From: JBAXEO01 sp963789515
GTDB lineage: Bacteria > Actinomycetota > Coriobacteriia > Anaerosomatales > JAAXUF01
NCBI GenBank assembly: GCA_963789515.1
Contig: CAWBKW010000004.1
Span: 434,001 to 498,000 of the forward strand
Length of the DNA: 64,000 bases
Direction: 5' to 3'
Numbering within the stretch: position 1 is the stretch's first letter; every line of letters begins with the position of its first letter. Made by a program: the position numbers and the translations under genes. The notes under the pieces are model-generated. The model worked only from the letters and a program-made list of their open reading frames with translations, did not search any database and was not told the DNA's origin. Below, in pieces: positions 41,886-50,547 of this stretch.

Positions 41886-42962
41886 CTACTCGGCGCCGAC
41901 GAACTCCTTGCGCACGTACTCCGAAGTGAACAGCCCCAGTACCGCCGAGTAGCCCGGCCGGAACTCGATCGCGTCGCCGATGGCGGGCGGCGTCGGCAGG
42001 TCCTCGACATCGAGCACCAGATGGTCGCTGGATGCGCCCAGCACCCGGATGCGCGGGTCGAGCGGAGTCAGACCCTCCGGCGGCGCGTCTTGTCGGCCGA
42101 TCGCGCAGATCGCGCGGCGGCGCAGACCCCGGTCCTCGAACACGGGCGAGCCGCCAAAGGCGTCCTGGGCGCTCGTGCCGATGGGCATGCTCGGCTTGAC
42201 CTTGCACTCGATGACCGGTGCCGAGAGGGTCACGGCGTCGGTGAAGAGTTCCAGGTCGGGAATCTGCTCGCGCGTGGCCGGATCGACGCCCAACACGATG
42301 GACTCACCCAGGCGCAGGTTGTCGATGGTGCTTGGCGCGAGGCCGTGGATGACGGGGTCGAGCGAGGTCGAGCTGCCGCCCGAGATGATGAGCGTGCGGC
42401 CCAGCTGCTTCTCGGCGGCGGCGGTGAGCTCGGCAAGCTGCGCGAGGTTGTGCTCGTCGGGGATGATGGCGCCGTAGCAGGTCAGGCTCGCGCCCAGACC
42501 GATGATGTCGATGTTCGCGCAGCGCGCGGCGGCCTCGAGGAACGACGGGACCTCCTCGGGCATCATGCCTTCGCGCAGGTCGCCGATGTCGACCATCACC
42601 AGCACGCCGTAGCGGGTTCCGGCGCGCTCGGCGGCGGCGTCCAGGGCTTCGACCACCGCGAGTTCGCTGACCACGGAGACGTCGGAAACGCGCACCGCCT
42701 CGTCCGCGAGCGCGGGCGTGGGCGTGCGGACCAGCCAGATGGGCGCCGAGATGCCGGCTTCGCGCAGCCGCGCGGCGTTCTCGAGCCGCGACTCGCCCAG
42801 CGCCGCGGCGCCGCCGGCGAGCATCGCGCGTGCGACCTCGGGCGAGCCGCAGGTCACCTTGGTGACGGCGACGACCTGGACGCCGGGGAGCGCCGAGACG
42901 ATGCGGCGGGTGTTCTCGGCGATCTTGGAGACGTCGACCGTGACGGTGGCTCGAGCAAGCAT
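41886..42962 (-). CDS. orr: Ornithine racemase-like PLP enzyme (alanine racemase family)
   Basis: 358 residues from ATG at 42960-42962 (TGGAG upstream). Fold-type III PLP barrel: VVAVTKVTCGSPEVARAML holds the PLP-binding Lys. Further PLP-barrel motifs are LVMVDIGDLREGMM, IIGLGASLTCYG and ISGGSSTSL. This is the family of ornithine racemase in the clostridial oxidative ornithine pathway, where L-ornithine is racemised before the D-ornithine-specific aminomutase. Assignment as Orr rather than another amino-acid racemase rests on oraS/oraE and the GlmL-like gene in the same window and strand. Confidence 0.82.
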   Translation of the reverse strand: MLARATVTVDVSKIAENTRRIVSALPGVQVVAVTKVTCGSPEVARAMLAGGAAALGESRLENAARLREAGISAPIWLVRTPTPALADEAVRVSDVSVVSELAVVEALDAAAERAGTRYGVLVMVDIGDLREGMMPEEVPSFLEAAARCANIDIIGLGASLTCYGAIIPDEHNLAQLAELTAAAEKQLGRTLIISGGSSTSLDPVIHGLAPSTIDNLRLGESIVLGVDPATREQIPDLELFTDAVTLSAPVIECKVKPSMPIGTSAQDAFGGSPVFEDRGLRRRAICAIGRQDAPPEGLTPLDPRIRVLGASSDHLVLDVEDLPTPPAIGDAIEFRPGYSAVLGLFTSEYVRKEFVGAE

Positions 42963-43050
42963 GGGGACTCCAGGGTCGGGCGGGGCGGAGCGGGGCGCGG
43001 GGCGATCCGGTACTCGGCAGACGGATGGTACCTGCATCCTAGCTTGTTCC

Positions 43051-43309
43051 TCAGAGGCCGCGGTAGACATCCCGACGGTGTCCGACCTTCACGACCCACA
43101 CGACGAGCCGGAGCGTCCTCGACCGAGTAGACGATCCGGTAGTCGCCCTGGCGTACGCGGTAGCGCTCTCCTCCGACCAGCTTCTCGCATCCGCGCGGCC
43201 GTGGGTCATCGGCCAAGAGGCCGACACGCTCCACCACCTGGCGCCGGTCGCTCAGGGGCAGGGCCTCGATCTCCCGGGCCGCCGACTTCTTGATCTCGAT
43301 CGAGTACAC
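43051..43309 (-). CDS. RelE/ParE-family toxin, one frameshift
   Basis: About 85 residues joined. Starts MYSIEIKKSAAREIEALPL and has LADDPRPRGCEKLVGGERYR and VRQGDYRIVYSVED, all typical of RelE/ParE mRNA-interferase or gyrase-poison toxins. After a break at about 43115 the frame continues RLVVWVVKVGHRRDVYRGL to a stop, matching the family end (Lys/His/Arg-rich). One base must be removed. Lies 12 bases after the antitoxin gene on the same strand. Confidence 0.85.
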
Positions 43310-43321
43310 GTTGCTGACCGC

Positions 43322-43552
43322 CTACAGCTTGCCGTCGCGCTTCAGCGCCATGACGAAGTCGCCGTATGGGATGGTCGCCTCGGCGGCACGATCCTCGAAA
43401 GCCGCGAGATCCTCGGCGTCCTCGATGAGTGAGCGGCGGACAGCGCTGTTCACCAGGTCGGAGATGCTGCTATCGGTTTCGATCGCCTTCAGCCGCAGGG
43501 CGCGGTGCAGATCGGACTCCAGGTATACGGTCGTTCGACGGCTCTCTGCCAT
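43322..43552 (-). CDS. Ribbon-helix-helix antitoxin
   Basis: 76 residues from ATG at 43550-43552 (GAGGTG upstream). N-terminal RHH DNA-binding fold RRTTVYLESDLHRALRLKA then TDSSISDLVNSAVRRSL; acidic C-terminal tail for toxin binding. Pairs with the RelE/ParE gene just downstream. A TGACGTTATGACGTCA repeat (43584-43599) sits upstream and is a plausible autoregulatory operator. Confidence 0.85.
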   Translation of the reverse strand: MAESRRTTVYLESDLHRALRLKAIETDSSISDLVNSAVRRSLIEDAEDLAAFEDRAAEATIPYGDFVMALKRDGKL

Positions 43553-43583
43553 GGGAATCACCTCGCCCCGAGACTAGGCGTTG

Positions 43584-43599
43584 TGACGTTATGACGTCA
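43584..43599. promoter_or_regulatory. Candidate operator of the toxin-antitoxin operon
   Basis: TGACGT occurs at 43584-43589 and 43592-43597. The second is part of the perfect palindrome TGACGTCA (43592-43599). An 8-base period between half sites suits adjacent ribbon-helix-helix dimers. It sits about 35 bases before the antitoxin start and also near the divergent GNAT promoter. Confidence 0.45.
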
Positions 43600-43632
43600 A
43601 GACGCTTTACCCGTTCGATTTCGGCGCGCGAG

Positions 43633-43645
43633 TACAATCGCGTCA
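43633..43645 (+). promoter_or_regulatory. -10 element placing the GNAT transcript start at its ATG (probably leaderless)
   Basis: TACAAT at 43633-43638 ends 6 bases before the ATG at 43645. Transcription would start at or within a base or two of the start codon, and no ribosome site is present. No convincing -35 is seen at 17 bp. Confidence 0.4.
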
Positions 43646-44157
43646 TGGAATCAGTCGAGCCTCGCATCCTCCAAGCCGCCACCGCCGAGCAGATCGATGC
43701 TGCCCGCGGCCTCTTCTGTGAGTATGCGGTGTCACTCGGCTGGGATCTGTCGGACAGCCGGATCGCCCACGAGATGGAACTGCTCCCGGGGCCGTATTCC
43801 CCGCCGCGCGGTTCGCTCATGCTCGCCTACGTCGGAGGCGTACCGGCAGGCGCGCTGGGCCTGCAGCCGGTGCCGGAAGGTTGCCGCATCGAAGGCACGG
43901 GCGCCGAGAGCGCCGGCGAGCTGAAACGGCTGTTCGTGCTCCCCGAGTTCCGGCGCTTCGGCTTAGGCCGCGCGCTCATGGTGCGCGCCGAGGCCGAAGC
44001 GCTCGCGCGCGGCTACGACAGCCTGGTGCTCACGACAAGCGCCGAGATGATGCCGCTCGCGCAAGGCCTCTACGAGGCGCTCGGCTACTCCGAGTTCCGG
44101 CCGTATCGGAACGACATGCCGTGGCCGGAACTCAGGTGGATGCGCAAGGCGCTGTAG
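43645..44157 (+). CDS. GNAT-family N-acetyltransferase
   Basis: 170 residues. Acetyl-CoA-binding motif A is LKRLFVLPEFRRFGLGRAL at about 92-110 (R/QxxGxG/A). Preceding strands are SLMLAYVGGVPAGALGLQP and the end is LYEALGYSEFRPY. Acceptor substrate unknown; it resembles general small-molecule or amino-acid acetyltransferases. Lies between the antitoxin and glmL genes and on the opposite strand to both, so it is not part of the ornithine gene set. No Shine-Dalgarno site; probably leaderless. Confidence 0.85.
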   Translation: MESVEPRILQAATAEQIDAARGLFCEYAVSLGWDLSDSRIAHEMELLPGPYSPPRGSLMLAYVGGVPAGALGLQPVPEGCRIEGTGAESAGELKRLFVLPEFRRFGLGRALMVRAEAEALARGYDSLVLTTSAEMMPLAQGLYEALGYSEFRPYRNDMPWPELRWMRKAL

Positions 44158-44161
44158 CCGG

Positions 44162-45515
44162 CTAGACCCCGATGCTCTCCCGCATCAGCGCCACGACCGC
44201 CTCGGCCGAGAAGTGCGTCGACAGCGCACCGCAGCACGCGAGCACGTAGTCGCGGTCGAGCACGCAGCGCGCATCCGACGGCGGCAGCAGCCGGTCGCTT
44301 CCGCCTTCCGGCGCCCGCACCTCGCCGAGAAGCTCCTCGCCGCCGCGGCAGCCGCACGAGCGCACCGCCGGTGCCGATGAGCAGCCGGCACGCGGTCAGG
44401 TCTCGGCCGCGCGCGACGGTCTGTCGGCCGCGCGGCGTGTAGAGCTGCAGCAGCTCGCCCGCGTGGCGCTCGACCGCGGTCGTCGTGCAGAAGCGCGCGA
44501 GCGTCACCGCGGCGGCGATCTCGTCGGGCGTCGTGGGGACGGCGGGCGGCAGGATCGCGGGGCGCTCGGCTGGCGGGAGCAGCTCGGCGACGTAGGCGGC
44601 GCTCACGAAGGTGCCCAGGTCGCCCTCGACGGTGCGCTTGCTGTGGGGCTCGGGCTCGGTGGCGATGGCGGAGATGTCGGGGCTGCCGTCGGTGATCGAG
44701 TGGACGTCGGTGGTGGCGCCGCCCACGTCGACGACCACCAGGTCGCCGAGGGCCTCGGCGAGCAGCTCGGCGGCGATGAGGACGGCGCCGGGAGTGGGCA
44801 GGATGCGGCCGGTCACGAACTCGCCGATGCGCTCCATGCCGGGCGCGTGCGTGATGTGCTCCTCGAAGGCGTCGTGGATGACGGAGCGCGCGGGGACGAT
44901 GTCGAGCTCGTCGATCGCGGGGTAGACGTTGCGGGTGATCCGCACGCGGAAGCCGGCGGCCTCGAGCAGCTGCTGCGCGTCGGCGCAGACCACGGAGTTG
45001 CCGGCGTAGACGACGATCGGCCGGATCGGCAGCTCGGTCAGGCGCTCGGCGTTGAAGAGCACGGTGTCGCAGTCGCCGCCCTCGACGCCGCCGGCGAGCA
45101 GCACCAGGCTGGGGTCGGCGTCGACGATGAGCGCGAGGTCGGCATCGCGCAGCTTGCCGGCGGTCTGGTACTTCACGACCGCCCCCGCGCCGAGCGCCGC
45201 CTCGCGCGCCGCCTGCGCGGTCATGCGCGTGGTGAGCCCGTGCACGGTCATGCGCAGTCCGCCGGCCGCCGAGGAGGTCGCGAGCGTCACGGCAGGGTCG
45301 ATCGGGCCGAGCTGGGCTTCGAGCTGTGCGCGAGCGGCGGCGACGCCGATGCCGACGTCGCCCTCGGCGACCGAGGTGGGCGCGAAGCCCTGCGCGACGA
45401 GTCGCGGCTCGGTGGCGGGGTAGTCGGCGAGGCCGGAGAAGGCGCTGAGGACGGTGGTGGTGGAGCCGATCTCGGCGACGAGGGCGTCGATGGGCGGCGT
45501 GGGACGGTCGGTCAT
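44162..45515 (-). CDS. GlmL/MutL-like reactivating-factor protein (ASKHA fold), one frameshift
   Basis: About 450 residues joined from ATG at 45515. ASKHA-type ATPase motifs: ALVAEIGSTTTVLSAFSGL at the N-terminus, LAEALGDLVVVDVGGATTDV at about 190-210. The family is named for glutamate mutase accessory protein GlmL and is found with B12 aminomutases, whose inactivated cobalamin it is thought to exchange. Here, with ornithine racemase 1.2 kb downstream and oraSE on the same strand, it most likely serves D-ornithine aminomutase (inference). Frame breaks at about 44345; the second frame ends STHFSAEAVVALMRESIGV. Confidence 0.83.
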
Positions 45516-45800
45516 AGTCCGCTCACAACTCCCCTCTCGCGAATGGCGCCTGGCCCGCACGCAACGGATTCCTGCCGAGCAATGCGAGCACCCCCATCGT
45601 ACTCGACGTTCTCAGCTCGAATCATGCTGAGTACCTGTGTGTGGCGTCAACGCCGTGCAAACGATCGAGGATTCACGCGAGAGGCTGGGCGAGACACCCA
45701 GCCGAGGAGCTCGACGCCCGGCCACTCACTGTGCGCGCGACGATCCGCCGAGACAAGGCCGGATCCAAGCGTCTCGGCAAGCGCGGGGGTGTCAGCTTTC
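45516..45800. other. Gene-free stretch upstream of glmL-like gene, with one hairpin
   Basis: No convincing reading frame. A perfect 7-bp hairpin GGCTGGG (45683-45689) / CCCAGCC (45697-45703) is present but has no T tract. The VapC remnant begins just after. The glmL promoter must lie near 45530-45600. Confidence 0.4.
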
Positions 45801-45804
45801 GGCC

Positions 45805-45954
45805 TTCGACTCGGCGTACGCCGCGGTCGCCGAGTCGCTCGAATGCACTCTGGCAACGGCGGACCGGCGACTCGCCAACGCACTCACCGAGACTCATCGA
45901 GACTCGCGCCATATAGCGCTCGCGGCCGCTACCTCACGCGCCATGAGTCGGTGA
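45805..45954 (+). pseudogene. C-terminal remnant of a VapC-type PIN-domain toxin
   Basis: Translation around 45805-45900 reads LSAFDSAYAAVAESLECTL followed by ATADRRLANAL. This is the characteristic C-terminal block of VapC PIN nucleases, where the ASAYVALAE-like helix precedes the TADxRL motif with its acidic metal ligand. The N-terminal half of a PIN domain and any VapB partner are absent, and there is no sensible start. It is therefore a decayed fragment, consistent with an accessory, rearranged stretch. It carries no recognisable frameshift-repairable extension upstream. Confidence 0.65.
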
Positions 45955-46165
45955 CCGAGAAGTCGGCGTGACTCCGCCCTTCCGGCCGTGGTCGGCCCGT
46001 GCGGGCCCGGCCGTCCGTGCGTTTCGGCGCGAGACGGCGGCGTCCAGCGTGTGAGCCAGCGTCAAGCGTCGCAGACCCGGCCGCAGCGAGGGTCCATATG
46101 GTCATCGCAGGCAGATCGAAGAGGTGCTTGGGTCGAGCGAGTGCTCGGGTGGCGTTCACGTTCAT
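45929..46165 (-). CDS. Possible small protein of 78 residues
   Basis: ATG at 46163-46165 is preceded by AGGGGAG at suitable spacing. The product begins MNVNATRALARPKHLFDLPA, with a short hydrophobic run (MTIWTLAAAGSATL) and a very Arg-rich C-terminus. It follows a still smaller ORF with a strong ribosome site and a good promoter on the same strand. It overlaps the end of the VapC remnant on the other strand. The Arg-rich tail may be spurious. No family recognised. Confidence 0.3.
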   Translation of the reverse strand: MNVNATRALARPKHLFDLPAMTIWTLAAAGSATLDAGSHAGRRRLAPKRTDGRARTGRPRPEGRSHADFSVTDSWRVR

Positions 46166-46212
46166 CGCAGGTTCTCCCCTGGAGTGATGGGGTGCCCGCG
46201 ACAGCTAGTTGG

Positions 46213-46293
46213 TCAGGCCTCGCGGTGCACCGGGATACGGACGGGCATGTGGGCGGACGTCGTCGACGTCTTGGGGTGCTTGACTGGGTTCAC
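46213..46293 (-). CDS. Possible 26-residue peptide gene
   Basis: GTG at 46291-46293 with AAGGAGG exactly 8 bases upstream (plus-strand 46302-46308). The product MNPVKHPKTSTTSAHMPVRI plus six residues is basic. It lies downstream of a convincing promoter (CTGACA, 18 bp, TACTAT). Function unknown; it could be a regulatory leader peptide for the following 78-residue frame. Confidence 0.35.
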   Translation of the reverse strand: MNPVKHPKTSTTSAHMPVRIPVHREA

Positions 46294-46342
46294 GGCTCAT
46301 CCCTCCTTCGGTGTCGCAGATCGCAGCTGACTGACGCCGCCG

Positions 46343-46372
46343 ATAGTAGCAGAGCCGGCGAGCCTCTGTCAG
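46343..46372 (-). promoter_or_regulatory. Sigma-70-type promoter for the tiny ORFs
   Basis: On the minus strand CTGACA (46367-46372) and TACTAT (46343-46348) are separated by 18 bp. The first ribosome site lies about 35 bases downstream. It is among the better promoter matches in this GC-rich window. Confidence 0.5.
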
Positions 46373-46416
46373 CTGCGTTTAGATGCGGGCAATACTTAGT
46401 TTGGGGGGTGATAGAC

Positions 46417-47243
46417 ATGAGCGATATCGGTATTGAGCGACCTGGCGGGTCGCCCAAGAAGGTCGTAGTCCTCATGGGCAGCCCGCACAGGGGCGGGGCT
46501 ACCTACACCGCTTCACGCAAGTTCTTGGACCGTCTTGAATCGTACGGTGACGTGCAAGGCGAGATCGTCGCGTTGAGCGAGTACGACATCGGCATGTGCC
46601 GTGGCTGCAAGGTCTGCTTCGAGCATGGGGAAGAGCGCTGCCCGCTCAAGGACGACCGGGACGTGCTCATCGGCAAGATGATGGACGCTCGACGCGGTCG
46701 TGTTCGCTTCGCCGAACTACTCGTGCGAACGTCTCGGGCGTCATGAAGGTCTTCCTCGACCGGCTCGGGTTCGTGTTCCACCGGCCGCGCTTCCACGGCA
46801 AGATCGCCACGTCCATCGTGGTGCAGGGAATGTTCGGGGGCAGCAAGATCGGGGAGTACCTGGAGTTCGTCGCCGGCGGGCTGGGCTTCAACGTCGTGAA
46901 GGGCAGCGTCATGAGAACGCTCGAGCCGATGAGCGAGACGGCGTTGCAGAAGATGGACAAGGCGCTCGCCGACGCAGAGCCGGCGCTTCCACGACGAACT
47001 GCTGCGAGCCGGCCTCCCGGACGCCTTCGCTCCTCAGCTCTCATGGTTTCAGGATGGCCCGCACGGGCATCAAGCAACAGCGCGCCGAAGGACAAGCGCG
47101 ACCACGCGTACTATCGCGACCAGGGCTGGCTCGAGTCCGACTACTACTACCCGAGCCGACTTGGCGTGATCAAGAGGGGCACCGGAGCGTTCTTCGACTG
47201 GATCACGACTCGCGCCAAGCTGTTCGACGTCGCCCAGGACTGA
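46417..47243 (+). CDS. Iron-sulfur flavoprotein / NADPH-dependent FMN reductase family, heavily frameshifted
   Basis: About 273 residues when joined, starting at ATG 46417 after GGGGGG. FMN-binding start KKVVVLMGSPHRGGATYTA, then a compact cysteine motif MCRGCKVCFEHGEERC (CX2CX2CX7C), as in iron-sulfur flavoproteins that carry a [4Fe-4S] cluster beside FMN. Later pieces VVFASPNYS, NVSGVMKVFLDRLGFVFHRP, MFGGSKIGEYLEFV and HAYYRDQGWLESDYYYPS lie in different frames. Five single-base removals (about 46688, 46722, 46985, 47040, 47085) rebuild it. With so many breaks it might be a real pseudogene, but all conserved pieces survive. Confidence 0.7.
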
Positions 47244-47286
47244 CGCTCGCGGCGCTGTCGCCGAGCACCCGAGAAGGGGGGTCCGG

Positions 47287-48463
47287 ATGTCCCGCCGGCT
47301 GCACTACATCGACTGGCTCCGCGTGCTCGCGGTGCTGCTGCTCTTCCCGTTCCACACGTCGCGCGTGTTCAACTTCGGCGAGGCGTTCTACGTGAAGAGC
47401 CCGTATCTCTCGATGGCGATCAACTACTCCCTCGGGTTCGTCGACCGCTGGCACATGCCGCTGCTCTTCCTGCTCGCGGGCTGCTCGGCGTACTTCTCGC
47501 TCGCGAAGCGCAGCCCGGGGACGTTCGCGCGCGAGCGCTGGGTGCGCCTGGGAGTGCCGCTCCTCTTCGGGATCCTCGTGATCATGCCGCCGCAGACCTA
47601 CGTGGGCGCGCGCTTCAACTCGGGGTACACCGAGACGTTCCGGTACTACATCACGAGCCTCGACTTCCTGCGCTGGAACATCCACGACGGCGGCGACTAC
47701 TACGGCGGGTTCGGGGTGGGCCAGCTGTGGTTCATCCTGTTCCTGCTCGTGTTCTCGATGGTGGCGCTGCCGGTCTTCGCGTGGGGGCGGTCGGAGCGCG
47801 GGAGCGCGCGCATCGGCGCGTGGGCGCGCAGGCTCGCGCGACCGGCGTGGTGGCTCCTGCCGCCGGCGATCCTCTGGTTTGCCGAGGGCATGCCCGACCT
47901 CTTCGGCAAGCGCTGCGGTCTACTACCTCGTCATCTTCGTGCTCGGCTTCATCGTGGTCGCCGACGACGCCTTCACCGAGTCGGCCGAGCGCCATCGCTT
48001 CGCCGCGCTCGCCATCGGGACCGTGCTGTGCGCCGGGTACGTCGCAGCCTGGCAGGTGCGCGAATCGCTGCCGGACCCGTCGGTTGCGCTGACCGCGGTC
48101 AACTACCTCGGGATGCTCGGCGTGTGGACGATGCTGATCGGGATGCTCGGCGCGGGGCGGCGCTACCTCGACCGGCCGTCGCGATCGCTCTCCTACCTCG
48201 CCGAGGCGTCGTACCCGGTCTACATCCTCCACCAGACCGCGATCGTCGTGCTCGCGTGGTTCGTGGTGCAGGCGCCGATCGGCGGGGCGGTCCAGTGGGT
48301 CGTCATCCTGGTCGCGTCGGTGGTCGCGAGCTTCGCGATCTACGAGGTCGTGCGGCGGGTCGGGCCGCTGCGGTTCCTGTTCGGGATGCGGCCGAAGACG
48401 CTGAGAATCGATCGGTCGGCTCGCCCACCATCATTCGGGCACGCTTCAGCTGCTGCCCGGTGA
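47287..48463 (+). CDS. Acyltransferase 3 family membrane protein, one frameshift
   Basis: About 391 residues joined. Ten or so membrane segments. Family features: HYIDWLRVLAVLLLFPFHTS with the conserved His, RWHMPLLFLLAGCSAYFSL, RERWVRLGVPLLFGILV, and YLAEASYPVYILHQTAIVV near the end. Such proteins O-acetylate cell-surface or secreted glycans. The frame breaks at about 47913 (one base too many). Begins 43 bases after the flavoprotein stop. Its 3' end overlaps the convergent membrane protein gene. Confidence 0.83.
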
Positions 48464-49279
48464 CGGGCGCGCCGTCCGGACGCCCAGAAGCAGCATCACT
48501 GCCGACACCGTGCCGAGCAGGGTGAGCGCCACCCAGATCGGCAGCTCGCCTCCGCTCCCCACACCCACCCGCAGGGTCTCCGCACTGGCCACGGCCAGCG
48601 TCAGGGTGTAGACGCTCCCGCCGACGCTCATGACGCCGGCAAGCACCCAGCCCAGCGGTCGGCGCCTTGCCAGCCAGACGGCGCCGAGCAGCATCGGGGG
48701 CACGATGAAGACGAGGTCGATGGCGAAAACGACTCCGGTGGGATGGCCGGACGCCACGATCGGCGCCGGCACCACGCGCGTGAACACGAAGCTCAGCGAG
48801 ATCCCCACCCACAACGCGGCGAGACCGACCGCGACGACCGCCATGTACGCGACTGCCACGATACGGGCGGTCCGGCCTCCCATCGCAGTGGCGGTCTGGG
48901 CCAGGTCGATGCGCGGAACGGAGAAGAGCAGGGCGTATGTGGCGAACGCGAACGTGGCCACATACAGCAGGAAGAACTGGTTGAACGCAGCGGCGACACA
49001 ATAGAAGAGGTAGCCGTACATCGTGTAGAAGAGCATCCCGAGCCACAGGATGCGGCCCCGTTGCGACCCGCGCATCTCGAGCACGAGTCCCGCCAGCAGC
49101 AGCGGTGCGGCGACGAAGAGCGTCACTACGTCCTGGCCTCGGAATGTCGCGGTCACCAGAGCGTTATCCCGGTACAGCCAGCTCGACGCGAACACGCCGC
49201 CAGCCGAGACGATCGCCATGGCAACCGCGCCAAGAGCCGTGAGGACGTACGCGGCTCTGAGGTTCTCTCGGCCAGGCAC
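48446..49279 (-). CDS. Uncharacterised membrane protein with about eight transmembrane segments
   Basis: 277 residues from GTG at 49277-49279, preceded by GAGGGGGA. Hydrophobic segments include AYVLTALGAVAMAIVSAGGV, VVTLFVAAPLLLAGLVLEM, LFYTMYGYLFYCVAAAF and VFAIDLVFIVPPMLLGAVWL. It looks like the actinobacterial/chloroflexal membrane proteins in which a histidine-less bundle follows the pattern FRGQDVV. No function recognised. It starts 13 bases before the end of the ATP-grasp gene region and is probably cotranscribed with it. Confidence 0.7.
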   Translation of the reverse strand: MPGRENLRAAYVLTALGAVAMAIVSAGGVFASSWLYRDNALVTATFRGQDVVTLFVAAPLLLAGLVLEMRGSQRGRILWLGMLFYTMYGYLFYCVAAAFNQFFLLYVATFAFATYALLFSVPRIDLAQTATAMGGRTARIVAVAYMAVVAVGLAALWVGISLSFVFTRVVPAPIVASGHPTGVVFAIDLVFIVPPMLLGAVWLARRRPLGWVLAGVMSVGGSVYTLTLAVASAETLRVGVGSGGELPIWVALTLLGTVSAVMLLLGVRTARPSPGSS

Positions 49280-49292
49280 GCTACATTCCCCC

Positions 49293-50216
49293 TCAGGCGA
49301 TACCGACAGAGCCAAAGGCCAGCCGCGCCACCATCGCGTCCACGACGCGCTCCACACTCCCCGGCGCCGTCTCCACGAAGTAGCACGGCTCGAACAGCTC
49401 GGCCTCGATGACCATCGGGCCGTCCGCGCCGGTCACGATGTCGTAGCGCGCGTAGAGCGGCGTCGTCGCGTCGGCGCCGGCGAACCCGCGCTCCTCGGCG
49501 ATCTCGGCGATCGCCCGGCTGCAGCGCGCCGCCATCTCGACCTCGGCCTCGGTCGGCGTGGCCGGGGTGATGTCCTCGGTGTACTCGCCGCCCACGTAGC
49601 CGCCGTCATCGGCGAGGATGCGGCCCTTGGTGATCGTGTGCGAGTACTCGCCGTCGAAGAACAGCAGGCCGCGCTCGCCGCCCGCGGTGATCTCCGGGAT
49701 CTCCGGCTCGACGAGCACGAGCTTGCCCGAGTCGAGCACCTCGGCCGCGTAGCCGTCGAGCTTGGGGTCGTCGGCCGAGGTGATGTGCGCGCCCCACGAG
49801 CCCGCGCCGATGTTCGGCTTGATGACGACGCGCCCGCCGATCTGCTCGGCGGCGGCGCGCACCTCGGCGAGCGAGGAGGCGACGATCGTCGGGACGATGT
49901 CGACCCCGTGCGCCTCGAGGTCGAGCAGGTAGCGCTTGTCGAAGTTCCAGCGGATGAGCGCGGGCGGGTTGAGCACCCGGCTCGGGTCGAGGGAGTCGAG
50001 CCAGGCGAGGAACTCGGCGGTCCGCAGCGAGTAGTCCCACGGGCTGCGCATCACGATGAGGTCGAAGGCGCTCCAGTCGACGCTGGCGTCGTGCCAGACG
50101 ACGGCCTCGGCGGGCACTCCTCGGCGGGCGAACTCGGCGAGCAGCGGCTCGAGGTCGAACTCGTGCTCGAGCAGCACCGGGTCGTCGGTGGTGACGAGCG
50201 CCAAGCGTCCGGACAT
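49293..50216 (-). CDS. ATP-grasp domain ligase
   Basis: 307 residues from ATG at 50214-50216 (AGGAGG upstream). ATP-grasp features: MRSPWDYSLRTAEFLAWLDS, NFDKRYLLDLEAHGVDIVPT, VVIKPNIGAGSWGAH (ATP-binding loop), LVEPEIPE, and the Mg-binding end PMVIEAELFEPCYF. It resembles the D-cycloserine ligase DcsG and related uncharacterised ligases that join a carboxylate to an amine. Substrate unknown. Frame intact. Confidence 0.82.
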   Translation of the reverse strand: MSGRLALVTTDDPVLLEHEFDLEPLLAEFARRGVPAEAVVWHDASVDWSAFDLIVMRSPWDYSLRTAEFLAWLDSLDPSRVLNPPALIRWNFDKRYLLDLEAHGVDIVPTIVASSLAEVRAAAEQIGGRVVIKPNIGAGSWGAHITSADDPKLDGYAAEVLDSGKLVLVEPEIPEITAGGERGLLFFDGEYSHTITKGRILADDGGYVGGEYTEDITPATPTEAEVEMAARCSRAIAEIAEERGFAGADATTPLYARYDIVTGADGPMVIEAELFEPCYFVETAPGSVERVVDAMVARLAFGSVGIA

Positions 50217-50293
50217 GCGGCCTCCTGGATCCCGCCAGCGGGCGTCGACTCGAAGATGGGTCGGCGAGAAGGATAGCAGCGCCGCGCGCTCCG

Positions 50294-50482
50294 CTACATC
50301 TTCAGGAACTTCATCAGCTCGTAGACCATGAACCCCGGCCAGAAGAACGCCTTGAAGAAGCCGATCAGCCCGCCAAAGAAGCTGGTGGCCGTCTGGATGT
50401 AGTAGACGACCGCCCCGAAGAAGCCGAACCCGTAGACCGCCCCGGCCCCTGCGGCCGCGCCGTTGTTCCCTGCGTTCGCCAT
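50294..50482 (-). CDS. Small membrane protein of 62 residues
   Basis: ATG at 50480-50482 follows GAGGGGAG. Product starts MANAGNNGAAAGAGAVYGFG and contains one or two hydrophobic segments (FFGAVVYYIQTATSFFGGL, FFKAFFWPGFMVYELMKFL). It is in frame with the upstream methyltransferase only because an apparent extra G removes that gene's stop. Its own ribosome site and the N-terminal pattern indicate a separate gene. Similar short proteins of unknown function occur in Actinobacteria. Confidence 0.7.
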   Translation of the reverse strand: MANAGNNGAAAGAGAVYGFGFFGAVVYYIQTATSFFGGLIGFFKAFFWPGFMVYELMKFLKM

Positions 50483-50547
50483 GTCGCTCCCCTCGTCGTG
50501 AACTCCATCGTGCCGAGAGGCATCTACCCGAAGAAGCCCGTCGCGAG

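Noticed and set aside
45683..45703. GGCTGGG/CCCAGCC hairpin as an intrinsic terminator
   Set aside because: No T tract on either strand and no gene end at the right distance.
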